Shown piece after piece: positions 1 to 9,649 of a stretch of DNA of 64,000 nt; position 1 is the first letter of the stretch; each line of letters starts with the position of its first letter. The notes beneath the pieces were generated by a model. It made no database searches and was not told where the DNA came from. It was given only the letters and a program-made list of their open reading frames with translations. A program made the position numbers and the translations under genes. The stretch is taken from assembly GCF_954871325.1 (NCBI RefSeq), contig NC_088775.1:29985561-30049560 (forward strand). The letters are read 5' to 3'. Source of the stretch: Gordionus sp. m RMFG-2023. Taxonomy: Eukaryota; Nematomorpha; Gordioida; Chordodea; Parachordodidae.

Positions 1-1031
1 AAAGGGGGTCCTACCAATTGGGAGGATTTGAAAACAAATACTGTGAACGACAAAGATCTAGGTCAAGTAAAATTGAGTTTAACAGGAGAAAAACCTTGGA
101 AAAACAAATATGATTCCTATAAAAAAATACAAAAAGAATTGTCTATTGTTGATGATTGTATTATGAGGGGAAACAGGGCCGTAATTCCTTATAAATTACG
201 GAGTAAAATTATGAATTTATTGCATGCCGGACATCAAGGTCGAGACAAGATGAAATCTTGGGCTCGAGAATATGTATGGAGCCTGGTATGGGCAATGATA
301 TTGAGCGGATTACCAGGAAATGCGTTCCTTGTAATGCCTGTGCCCCTATGCATCGTAAAGAAGTATGGCAATTTTGGCCTAAATCAAAGAAACCTTGGGA
401 AAGTATTCACATTGATTTCTTTGATCTTGATAAAAAAACATATTTTTTAGTGGTAGACTCGTATTCTAAGTGGATAGAATATGCAGAAGTACATGGATAT
501 ACCACAAAAATTGTTGTTAAAAAATTAAGAGAATTATATGTTCGGTTCGGTTTTCCCAACACGATAGTGTCTGATGGGGGTCCCGCCTTTGTCAGTGAGG
601 ATTTTAAACAGTTTTGTGTTGAGTCACAGACAAAACACATTCTTGCTCCACCATATCATCCCAGCTCGAATGGACAAGATGAGAGGATGGTAGCCATTGT
701 TAAAAATTGGATTAAAAAGGCTGGAACCCATAAAGATGAGGCTTACATGTCTCAATTATATTACCTCGATTCTCGCAATAGAGAGGGGGTTACGCCTGTA
801 GAGTTATTTTTAGGTAGGCCAACACGGGGTCCGTTAGATTTCTCAAAACCAAAGAGGAAGATTATTACCTCAGTGGAAGTAAAATTAGGGGTAAAGTTTT
901 CGGTGGGCCAGAAAGTTTGGACCAGATTGTTTGACAATCGGAAAAAAAAATGGGAAAGAGGTTGGGTAGTATTAAATTGGAATTTAAAATTAAGTGAAAT
1001 TTTGTTAATAACCGGGGTGGGGTTACTGTGA
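1..1031 (+). mobile_element. Ty3/gypsy LTR retrotransposon fossil, integrase end of pol
   Basis: This is the C-terminal part of a gypsy-type pol gene, cut by the window's left edge. The translation shows the integrase zinc-binding region (HAGHQGRDK, then CVPCNAC), then the catalytic core with IHIDFF, SDGGPAFVSEDF and HPSSNGQDER, which is the DDE integrase signature of Metaviridae. The final part has the usual post-core segment (VGQKVWTRLFD). It is a fossil: broken, with at least one break in the visible part. I could not find a paired LTR in the window. A purine-rich stretch just after the ORF (about 1063-1076) could be a polypurine tract, but the LTR start is not clear. It lies about 8.5 kb upstream of the SLC6 gene and has no evident link to it. 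Confidence 0.85.
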
Positions 1032-1903
1032 TCCGTCATCACGATCATGTAAAATTGGGATAAATAAGAGGGGTAAATAATATGAGAAGATATAATCGGT
1101 TTTTTAACGGTTCATATCGGGTCAGGGTTCCGTATAATGGATCATATTTTTAATATTGTTCAATATATACAAGTTTTTATGATCAGTTTCGATTCAATTT
1201 ATAGTTCAATTTAGACGGGTTCAGTAAAATGTTTTTCACCATTTTAATGATATTGGAAAGGTTTTTCTTTTTGTTCGTTAAGGAATGTTCTTTGTCTACC
1301 AGATGATAGGGACAATAAGTCATTTTTTTAATGTATAGAAAAGTTTTGTTTTTATCTTTTCTTGAATGAATAGAAAGTTTTTTTCAGGGTATTAAAAATA
1401 GCTTTTGTTCTCAGTGTTAGTCGAAAAGTTTTTTTTTTTGGTCGTGTTATGTTTGATTATTCACATTGATAAAAATTTATTTTTCTTAATCGACATTTGT
1501 TGGAAAGAAAATACAATATCGATTTAGTAAATGACTTTTTATCATAGTACTTCATAATGTATATTGAAAAGAGAATCAACATTTGGTAAAAAAATTTTTT
1601 TGTTAAATATTTTTTTTTCTCCCAGCCCTTCTGTTGTATATTTTTTTTCCCTAACTTATTTTTATTGGAAGTTGCCTCTAATTTTGTATTTAATATTAAG
1701 GAATGAATAATACTGACTTGGGGATTCGCATGACTGGGTCAGTTGTGGATAAAAGATTTTTGTGGCATAAATATCATTAGTATATTTTTTTCGGTCACTT
1801 ATGATAATTTATTTTCTTTTATTTTTTTGTGTTTGTATTTCACTTGTTTAATGATTTTTTTAAAAAAAAATTAATTATTATAAAATAATAATAATATAAA
1901 TAA
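1032..1903. other. AT-rich stretch, no gene recognised
   Basis: Long T and A runs with no open frame that resembles a known protein. Part of it may be the untranslated end or LTR of the gypsy fossil to its left, but no matching repeat was found to prove that. Confidence 0.5.
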
Positions 1904-2300
1904 ATTGCCAAAATCACATGTGAAACGTATTCCCCATTATCAGACTCGTGTCCAGTTAATTATCAAGCCAATGCTCATGAATTATCCTTTACTCAACCTT
2001 TCGGAGCAATGACAACCACCCGATTACGATGTATAACGTCAATGTTGATAAATAGAGATCCAATCCCTTTACGCTATGGCCACGATATTCAGTGGGGCTA
2101 CATTTCTCTACGGCCCCGCTTTTCACATCTTACCAGAAACAGGCTTTTTGAAACATTCGCCTCATAATAATAACTTCAATCATTATTCCAAAACTCCACG
2201 AAGGAATACCACAGTACCATCAATGATGAATTTAGACAATGAACATTCTACGAATGGATATCGCAAAAAAAAAAATCGAAGTGGAAAACGAAGCAGATGA
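1904..2300 (+). other. Unidentified ORF block with higher GC than its surroundings
   Basis: Two overlapping + strand frames are open here: 1904-2167 (87 codons, stop to stop, with an internal ATG after FTQPFGA) and 2076-2300 (74 codons, ending in a basic KKKNRSGKRSR tail). Base composition is visibly less AT-rich than the flanks, and the first frame contains a balanced mix of residues (for example IPLRYGHDIQWGYISLRPRF) instead of the N/K/I/F bias of random AT-rich ORFs. I do not recognise either protein. It may be an exon of another host gene, a degraded gene or a transposon remnant. There is no convincing splice context that decides between these. Confidence 0.3.
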
Positions 2301-3720
2301 TTTGACAAAGATTTTATTATCACCGACAAAACAACGTAATGTTAATGTTTAAAATAATATTAATGACGATTCTGAAATTGGAGGCTTTAGGAAATATCTC
2401 TTGTTCCTTTTGGGTTTGGTGTTTCCCATAGTTATATCCACTATCAGAATGGATCATTCACATGAAATCAGCTATTTTTTTCAAATATTTTAGGTAATCA
2501 TGATATTATTGAATTAATCAAATAAATTCGAAGGACTTTATAAATTTAACTAATCTGTTATAGCAATTTAATTGATCATGCAACACCGTTATATATCGAC
2601 CATTTTTTTCAACAAAAATATATATACAGATACATTTTTTTGTATACATGCCATTGGCTCATAAAGGGGTGGCATGTCATAAATGATACTTTTTTTAAGT
2701 TAAAATGTCAATCATTTTATATGATATATTTTTTTTATCTATTTTTTTTTTATATAGTTAAAATGTCAATCATTTTAACTTAGAGATTTTAGGTAACGAT
2801 TTTAAAAGAAAGTGATTTTATTATATTATTAATTTTATATGAAAACTACAAAAAAACCATTTTTCTTGATGATGCATTTTTTATGAAATTTTGATTAATA
2901 TTTTTACTAATAAAGAAATTATTTTGTGATTTTAGTGATTTGAATAAATTTATTTAGATCATTGCCTAGGTCTTTTATTGGCTCTCTAGTTTGTCATTTA
3001 TATTTCTTTTCTGTTTTTTGATTTTTTTGTAATTTCGTCGTCTTTTTTGACAGAAAGTAAATTTTTTATTAGAGAATTTAATGCTAATCATCTGTTTTGT
3101 TGAATAATTTTTTAATTTTTTTTACAAAAAAAATCATTATTAATTTTTTCACTTTTTAAGAAAATTATATTTTAAGATATTAATTATATTTCCTAAATGA
3201 TTTAATGTTAAATATTTGTAGAAGTATTTTGTACTAAATAAGAAATAAAATTTAACAAGCATATTATCAATCCAAGATTAACGCGGAGATATTAGTATTA
3301 AAGTAGTAAGAAATTAAATTTAATATAATATTTCTGAGAGTAGAAGTGTGAAGATCAGTTTTTAAAAAAATATATACTCCCATTTTTTAAATAATTAATT
3401 TTTCTCTTAGTTCTATTTTATGTTTTTCTTCATAGATTATATATATATTTTTTAAATTTTATTTTTAATATATCCTTATTTATTTTTTAATATATATTTT
3501 TAATTCAATAGTGTTTATATAAATGCCCAATTCGATTTAAATGAATATTTTCTAATAAAGTATCAAATATAAAAATAACTTATTGTGTATAAAAAATTTA
3601 AAAAAAAAAAATTAAAAATATTATTAAAAAATATATATGAGGGAACTTGGCATGGTACACGAATTCTAGATTATTATTTTATTATATTCTTTCAAAATAT
3701 TTAAATAATAAATAAATAAA
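2301..3720. other. AT-rich stretch with a short repeated palindrome, no gene
   Basis: No gene is visible. The motif AAAATGTCAATCATTTTA occurs twice (about 2703-2720 and 2759-2776), separated by a T-rich spacer. Each copy is nearly self-palindromic, so this could be the remains of a tiny inverted-repeat element. Confidence 0.4.
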
Positions 3721-3759
3721 TTTTGGCTCAAAATTAGAGTCGAACCAACTCCTCAGGCT

Positions 3760-3879
3760 GGCTTGATCCAATTAATAAGCCGGCTTGGTCCAACTCATAA
3801 GCCGGCTTGATCCAACTCATAAGCCGGCTTGAACCAACTCCTGATCTGTAAAAACTCGACTTTTAACAACACTACCAAA
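3760..3879. repeat. 22-bp tandem array beside a hAT-type terminus
   Basis: About four copies of a 22-bp unit (consensus GGCTTGATCCAACTCATAAG plus CC) run from 3760 to about 3847. They are followed at about 3852-3871 by CTCGACTTTTAACAACACTA, the same outer end as the right terminus of the composite hAT at 46023. I read it as a solitary right end of that hAT family with subterminal repeats. No matching left end was found. Confidence 0.55.
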
Positions 3880-4406
3880 ATGAATAGATTAAGCTAGCTA
3901 ATATTTTACTTCTATATCTTGAGCAGAAAAGATATTTCTATAAGGATATAAAATCAGAACCTTAAAAAATATTATGAATAGGAGAAGTCCCTTACTGATT
4001 TAGATGTAATTAATCATGATTCAAAATCCTATAAAGACACCAGCGTGTACATGAGAGGGTAGGAACAGTTTGCCTCCAAAAATTTTTATGGGGGGTAGGA
4101 TTTAAGCGTAGTAAACTAGACGTAGGATACATTTATAAGGGGGTTATCTATTAAATTTTTAGATGAAATAGGGCAAAATGTATTGCTATAATAATTAATA
4201 CCTTTATTATAGACCTATTATAATACAACGATATTTCTAAACATCAACCAAATCTATATATGGCATACAATCATAGACATTTCCAAATAAAACGATTTCT
4301 GATCATTTTTTGCTATCCTTTTAAATGTAATTTTAAGGGTTAAAAATTCTATCAGTAAACTCATATTCGTGCCAAACAACATACTACAGTGTTGACCAGA
4401 TTTAAT
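3880..4406. other. No recognisable gene
   Basis: AT-rich sequence without a supported coding region. Small G-rich patches near 4060-4145 look like degraded transposon ends, but no partner was found. Confidence 0.4.
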
Positions 4407-4557
4407 GGAAAACATTTCCATATTTTTTAATTTATTTGAAAATAAAATTATTTGACTTGCAAAAAATTGTTAAAATAACATATTTATATATTCATATCAA
4501 TTTTTAGGAATAAAATAATTTTATTTACAAACGAATTAAAAAATATGGAAATGTTTT
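4407..4557. repeat. Short inverted-repeat element (MITE-like)
   Basis: Two arms of about 45-49 bases are inverted copies of each other (4407-4455 and 4509-4557), with GGAAAACATTTCCATATT at the outer left and its complement AATATGGAAATGTTTT at the outer right, separated by about 53 bases. No coding capacity and no sure target-site duplication. Confidence 0.6.
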
Positions 4558-5362
4558 AAATTAAATCTTCATAACGTTGTATAATAATGCATTCATTGTA
4601 AATGAGGAAGTTTTTAATTGAATTCATGTTATTAAAAATAACTATTTACATACCCAATATTTTGATTGGCAATAGAACAGTAATCATTTAAGTTCTTTTT
4701 TTAGTTATAAAGGGAGTAAAATTATCATTAAAAAGGTTTAATCAATAATGTGGGAATATCGCCGCCGACAGTGACGATCTTTTTAGGGGGTTAGGCATAA
4801 ATTTTTGAGGGGGTTTGCATCCAGTGAATATCCTGTCATGTAGACGTTGGACGAAACTAAGGCTTTACGTTATGATTTTCATTTAGCTTATAGTTCAGTT
4901 TTTTGTTAGTGACTGGTAAAACTGATAGATAAATTAATAAAAACTAGGGCTAAGCCCAGCCGCCTTCGGCCGGGGTGGGGAGTGTAGCTTGGGAATCACA
5001 AATTGCGCGGAATCAGAAATTCTCATGAAACACTAATAGTGGGGGTAACAAATGGCGAAGGATCACAAATCATGAGATATCAGAGTTTAAAAACATAAAT
5101 ATAATAAAGGTATGGGGTTGAGGAGGGATATTAAATAAAATATTATTCATTTATGTATTGTCGTAATATAAATGAATATATATTCAATAGCTAATTTTAT
5201 TGAGCAGGAACAATGGAAATAAAAATTATACAAATATTTACTATATGCAAAATTATAAGTATATAAGCGAATAAAGATGAAGGGAGAACCTTTTTGACAA
5301 TTATTATATAATGTAGGATCCTTAAGAATATAATTTGTGTAAAATATTTAAAAACATAACGA
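4558..5362. other. No gene; isolated GC-rich hairpin near 4952-4980
   Basis: AT-rich spacer. A sharply GC-rich stretch at 4948-4980 contains a possible stem-loop around CCGCCTTCGGCCGG followed by a G-rich run. It stands out in this genome and may be the end of a mobile element, but no second end or superfamily signature supports a specific call. Confidence 0.35.
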
Positions 5363-5530
5363 TTTTCCTTTTTTGATTTGGAATTTTCCTTTTTTTGATT
5401 GGACCTTATCTTTTTTTGATTGGACCTTATCTTTTTTTGATTGGATCTTTTCCTTCTTTTTTTGATAGAACCTTTTCCTTCTTTTTTTGATAGAACCTTT
5501 ACTTTTTTTGATCAAACTTTTAATGGGAAA
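5363..5530. repeat. Pyrimidine-rich tandem array, related to the Tc1/mariner ends at 48006 and 49912
   Basis: Around seven units of about 20-25 bases built on TTTTTTTGATTGGACCTT(T/A)TC. The same unit, in both orientations, forms the subterminal repeats of the Tc1/mariner element at 48006-49912. This array is therefore probably a solitary end of the same transposon family. No transposase remnant lies next to it. Confidence 0.6.
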
Positions 5531-5599
5531 TTAGCGGTGCTTGAAAAAAATGGCAAGTTAGAATCAGTTGGAATTAGACTGTTTGTAAGAATAAAAACT

Positions 5600-5905
5600 C
5601 TAATGCCATAGGAAGGGGGAAATGGAAAAGAAAAATAGGAAGAAAAGGAGAAATAGAAAGCAGCAGGAGAAGTGAAAGGAATGGGAAAAGGGAAAGAAAA
5701 ACGAGAGATGAAGAAAATAGGAAAGAGAAAGGAAGAAGACTGAGAAAGGAAAAGGGAAAAATTGAAGAGAAAAAGGAAAGGAAAATAAAAAGGATTAGGA
5801 AAGAAGGAAATGAAAAGGATGAAGAAAAAGGTAAAGAAGGGTTTAAAAGCAAAGGAAAAGAAAGAGAAAAATAAAATAGTAAAGGAAAGAAGAAAGGAAG
5901 GTTTT
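5600..5905. repeat. Polypurine tract of about 300 bases
   Basis: The + strand is almost entirely A and G for about 300 bases, made of irregular GGAAA/GAAAAGG units. The apparent minus-strand ORF here is an artefact of the polypyrimidine complement (only S, F, L and P codons). The tract has triplex-forming potential. Confidence 0.75.
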
Positions 5906-6322
5906 GGAAAACTGTGTTTAAGGTTTAAAAAATGTTAAAAAATAAACTTGAAATTTTCATGAGGTAAATAAAATACTAATATACAAGAGATAAATATTTA
6001 TATTAATTTTAACCTTTTGCTAATATTTAGAATAGAAAAAACCTATTTTAAATAGAATACTTTGCAATTAACAATTCCTGAATCCCTTTAATATTTTTCA
6101 AAAATTCTTGCTACGTGGGAGGGGGCGTGGGTGGGTTTTTAATTCTCACATTCCTCCAGCCGCCTGAACCCTTTTACATTTTTTCAAAAAAATTAGCTAC
6201 AAATGGGGGGATTTCTCACCCTCTTCCGCCTCCCCCCACTCCCCCCGACGCGCCTGTTTGTTTTCTCTAGATTTATTTTTATATTTAATCATATTCTAGT
6301 AAAGTTTTTTTATAATCTTGAA

Positions 6323-6540
6323 GTGTTGTTAAACGACTCGATTTGAGCCGATTTTTAAAAACGGCTAACTAAATATTTTAACTAGGAAATTATTGCCTAA
6401 GTCTTAAGATTTCGCTTATAGATATCCTAACCATTGTGCTATCAATGACCAAAATTTTCAGGCTTGAGTATTATTTTCCTGGATAAAATATTGAGTTAGC
6501 CGTTTTTAAAAATGAGCTAAAATCGAGCCGTTTAACAACA
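6323..6540. mobile_element. MITE of the TGTTGTTAAACG hAT-like family
   Basis: Terminal inverted repeats of about 45-60 bases: left TGTTGTTAAACGACTCGATT, right ending CGAGCCGTTTAACAACA, both continuing into AGCCGATTTTTAAAAACGGC-type sequence. Total length about 218 bases, no ORF. Related copies are at 22389-22604 and, partly, 21418-21551. The outermost bases match the termini of the composite hAT at 33694-46023. No exact 8-bp target duplication could be read. Confidence 0.7.
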
Positions 6541-6812
6541 GTAATTCCCCTTCCCCCCTCCTTTGTCTAATAACGAATAACCTCATTATTAGTAATGTAA
6601 AGAAACTAAAATTTTTAAAAAACTATCAAACATAAAAAAAAATACCAATTTGAAAAAACAAAAATTATCAATATACTATTAAAAATAATTTGTTTTTATA
6701 ATCAATCCTACACAATCTATTAAAAAATGTTATCTACCAACATTTTATGGCATTTATTACATAAAAAATTTAAAATTTTGTTAAAAATCTTATAAGATGC
6801 TTTGGTTATTGC
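6541..6812. other. AT-rich spacer
   Basis: C-rich patch, then A/T-rich sequence. No gene or repeat pairing seen. Confidence 0.4.
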
Positions 6813-8738
6813 TTAAGTCGAGGGGAATATTATTTTTTTTTTATTTTATTTTTTTTGTTATTTTTTTATGTTATTTTTTTTATGTTTTTTTTAAATGTTA
6901 TTTTAAATTAATATAGTATTATTTGGTGATAATTTTTTTTGTGATAAATTTTTAAAATATTGTTGCATATTTTTATTATTTAGTGATAATTTATTTTTGT
7001 GATAATTTTTTTTTGTGATAAATTTTTAAAATAATGTAGCATATTTTTATTATTTGGTGATAAATTTTTAAATTAATATGTATTTTTTCTTTTAAGATAT
7101 TTTAAAATATTTTTTTCTTTTTTAAAAATATTTCTTAATTCCTAGGGAGGGGAGGTAGGTAAAAGAATTGTGTCTACATATTTTTTTAAAAAATTGTTTT
7201 TTTAAAGAAATAATTCGTAGTTCCGATTATTATTAGATTATGTATATATATAATATGATTCCTTCCATACTAACTTAATATTATTTCCGTTTTTTTCTTT
7301 TAAAATGAATATTTTTACACTAGATGTGTTTACTAATACTGTTGAAACAACTTATCAATTTTGCCTTAATAATCAATTAATCCCTTTAAGAATAGAGCAT
7401 ACTTGTTGCAATTCCATGATGAGGGTAGAAAAAAATAAGAATAGTTTGCGATATCGATGCAATAGATGTCGTAGATCATATTCGATATGGAAAGGTAATA
7501 TTAATTTTATATCATAAATGACAAATTTTTAGATTCTATTTTTGAAGGGATTCAGGACGTTGGGAAATTTTTAAGACTAGTATACCTGTATATAAGTAGT
7601 AATTATTTAAAAAATATTAAAGAACAAAATTATTTTTAGGCCGTTATAAAATTTTAAGTGCTTCGAAGGAATTGGATTATCATAGGAATGCAATTTCTGG
7701 ATGGTAATTTAAAGTAAAATATGGTTTTTATATTTAATTTATATAGGTTTAAAAAATTTGCAAGGTATGTGGGTTCCATATAGCTTCGAATCATACAAAG
7801 ATCGGTGGGCCTGGCAGAGTTATCGAAATAGACGAAACTCATGTGTGGAAGCGTAAATATAATCGTGGCCGGCATTTGATTTCCGAGGCTATATGGATCA
7901 TCGGTGGCATATGTCGCGAGACGGATGAAATAATTCTAAGTGCAAAAACAACGAGGGATCAAGATACACTGCGTGTGGTTAAAGATAATGTTATGCAAGA
8001 TTCCACGATAATGACTGACTCATGGTTAGGGTATGTAAATATATTTTTCTGTAAATCAAAAGTAGTAATATATTTAAATCTATTTATCTTAGATATAATC
8101 GGTTGGATCAAACAAATTATTTCCATTATAGGGTCAATCATTTCCGAAACTTCGTTGACCCAAATGATAGATCCATTCACACCCAAAAAGTCGAAAGACT
8201 GTGGCGGGATCTTAAGGAGAACTATAAAAGACATGGGAATCGAGAGAATATTTACTTGAATATAGATATTTTAGAAAACATAAATTATTAAATCGCTTTG
8301 ATCTTTTTATTCTATTTATAAATGACTGTATACATTTAATACAATTTTTCAATTTAATGAATAAAATTGACTCGTTTATTACTATATTTCGATATTTTTA
8401 TTTTGTATAAATTTCAATAATATATTTCAATTTATTTCGAATTAACCCTTCCCAACAAAGGTTAAAAAAAATCACTTAGAATTTAAAGATGGGGTCTATT
8501 TTACCCCTAATAAATACAAAATTTAAGATTTTATGCTAATTTTCCTAAAATTGCTTAGATTATCAGACTATATTTCTTAATGAATAAAATTGACTCATCA
8601 CAATTCTTCTACCCTCCTCCCCTCCCTAGGAATTAAGAAATATTTTTAAAAAAGAAAAAAATATTTTAAAATATCTTAAAAGAAAAAATACATATTAATT
8701 TAAAAATTTATCACCAAATAATAAAAATCGACTTAAAT
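6813..8738 (+). mobile_element. Merlin-superfamily DNA transposon
   Basis: The inner terminal-repeat segments match over about 130 bases: left about 7040-7172 (TTTGGTGATAAATTTTTAAA through CCTAGGGAGGGGAGG), right about 8597-8727 as the inverted copy. The outer edges share AAGTCGA (left 6815-6821, right in ATCGACTTAAAT at about 8727-8738). The left end carries extra tandem T-rich and GTGATAATTT-type repeats. Inside is an ISXO2/IS1595-like transposase on the + strand, the hallmark of Merlin. The 8-9 bp target duplication typical of the superfamily was not recognised, so outer edges are good to about 10-20 bases. Confidence 0.8.
7305..8409 (+). CDS. Merlin (ISXO2-like) transposase with four tiny introns, two frameshifts
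   Basis: DDE-type transposase catalysing cut-and-paste movement of the surrounding element. The start is ATG at 7305. Residues of the first exon hold a zinc ribbon (CCNSMM ... YRCNRCRRSYSIW). Exons read 7305-7494, 7533-7595, 7640-7703, 7747-8030 and 8093 onward, with GT-AG introns of only 38, 44, 43 and 62 bases whose phases fit. The core has IGGPGRVIEIDETHVWKRKY and NRGRH (first acidic residue), TIMTDSWLGY (second) and VNHFRNFVDPN ... IHTQKVERLWRDLK (third region), all standard for Merlin. Two one-base frame changes are inferred, near 7765 and near 8255; after the second, the family's basic C-terminus (YRYFRKHKLLNRF) continues in the next frame to about 8409. It is thus close to complete but probably inactive. 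Confidence 0.85.
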
Positions 8739-9510
8739 TTATGCTTTTGAATTGGCCACCCCTAAATCTTATTTCACCCTCTGGTCGTTATCCAAAGTTG
8801 ATGTAAATGCAATACCAATATCCTATTTTAGCCTTACTGCGTCATACGCCAAAAAGTTACTCTTTATATTGGAAATATTAATTAATTTTTTTAAAAGACG
8901 AAATGCCTCGAGGTAAATAAAATCTTTATTCACGCATAGTCATTCTTACTTTATTTATTTTTAGAACCGTTTTCTTTTCAGACGTTTTTTTTAATAAAAA
9001 CTATTTATTTATTTATTTATTATTTTTTCTTTAAAATCGGAAATGAACCAAAATATAAAATAAAATATTTGAAAAATAAATAAATACAAATAAATTATCT
9101 TACAAAATAATAACCAAAATTATTATTAATATTTTATAAATAAAGTTTAAATATTATTTATTTTTTATAAAATTGATTTTTCAAAATATAATATTCATTT
9201 TTGCATAGTGATTGTTTTGTGACCTTTTTTAAAAATCATTGAATAATAAAAAAATAATAATTATGTTTCTAAATAAAATATTTCATAATTAATTTTTAAT
9301 TTGCTAAGATTTAAAAAGAATAAATAATTTTTATTATATTTTTTTTGAAAACGATTTTTATTTATTTTTTTATAATTTATAATCTAATAACTAAGGAAAG
9401 AACATCTTTTTATTATAATAATAATATCATTTATCATAGTTTAGAATTAGATAATTATTCTAAAATAGCATTCAGATAAAAAAGATAATATATACATCAT
9501 TATTAAAATT
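8739..9510. other. AT-rich region upstream of SLC6 exon 1
   Basis: Mostly A/T with ATTTATTT-type simple repeats. It should contain the 5' untranslated region or an upstream intron of the transporter gene, but no promoter element or further exon is recognisable. Confidence 0.4.
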
Positions 9511-9649
9511 ATGACAAAAAATTCGTTGGACAATCTAAAGAGAGGACATTGGTCTGGGAAATTGGATTTTATTCTTTCATGCATAGGATTCGCTATTGGA
9601 TTGGGTAACATCTGGCGCTTTCCTTACATATGTTATAATAATGGAGGAG
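9511..9649 (+). CDS. SLC6 exon 1: N-terminus and TM1
   Basis: The ATG at 9511 is followed by a short tail and [20 protein letters not shown], then [15 protein letters not shown]. This is TM1 with its unwound middle (GLGN), which in the family holds substrate and the two Na+ sites. The exon ends at 9649 before GTAAAA, leaving one base of a glycine codon. The cytoplasmic tail is only about 11 residues, much shorter than usual for vertebrate GlyT, so an upstream coding exon outside the recognised sequence remains possible; an in-frame stop lies about 45 bases upstream of the ATG. Confidence 0.92.

Noticed and set aside
5574-5852. Minus-strand ORF of 92 codons
   Set aside because: Composed almost only of S, F, L and P from a polypyrimidine strand; a composition artefact.
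7843-8291. Bacterial contamination or insertion sequence, because the transposase is ISXO2-like
   Set aside because: Short GT-AG introns, host-like AT content and Merlin-type TIRs point to a eukaryotic Merlin element.
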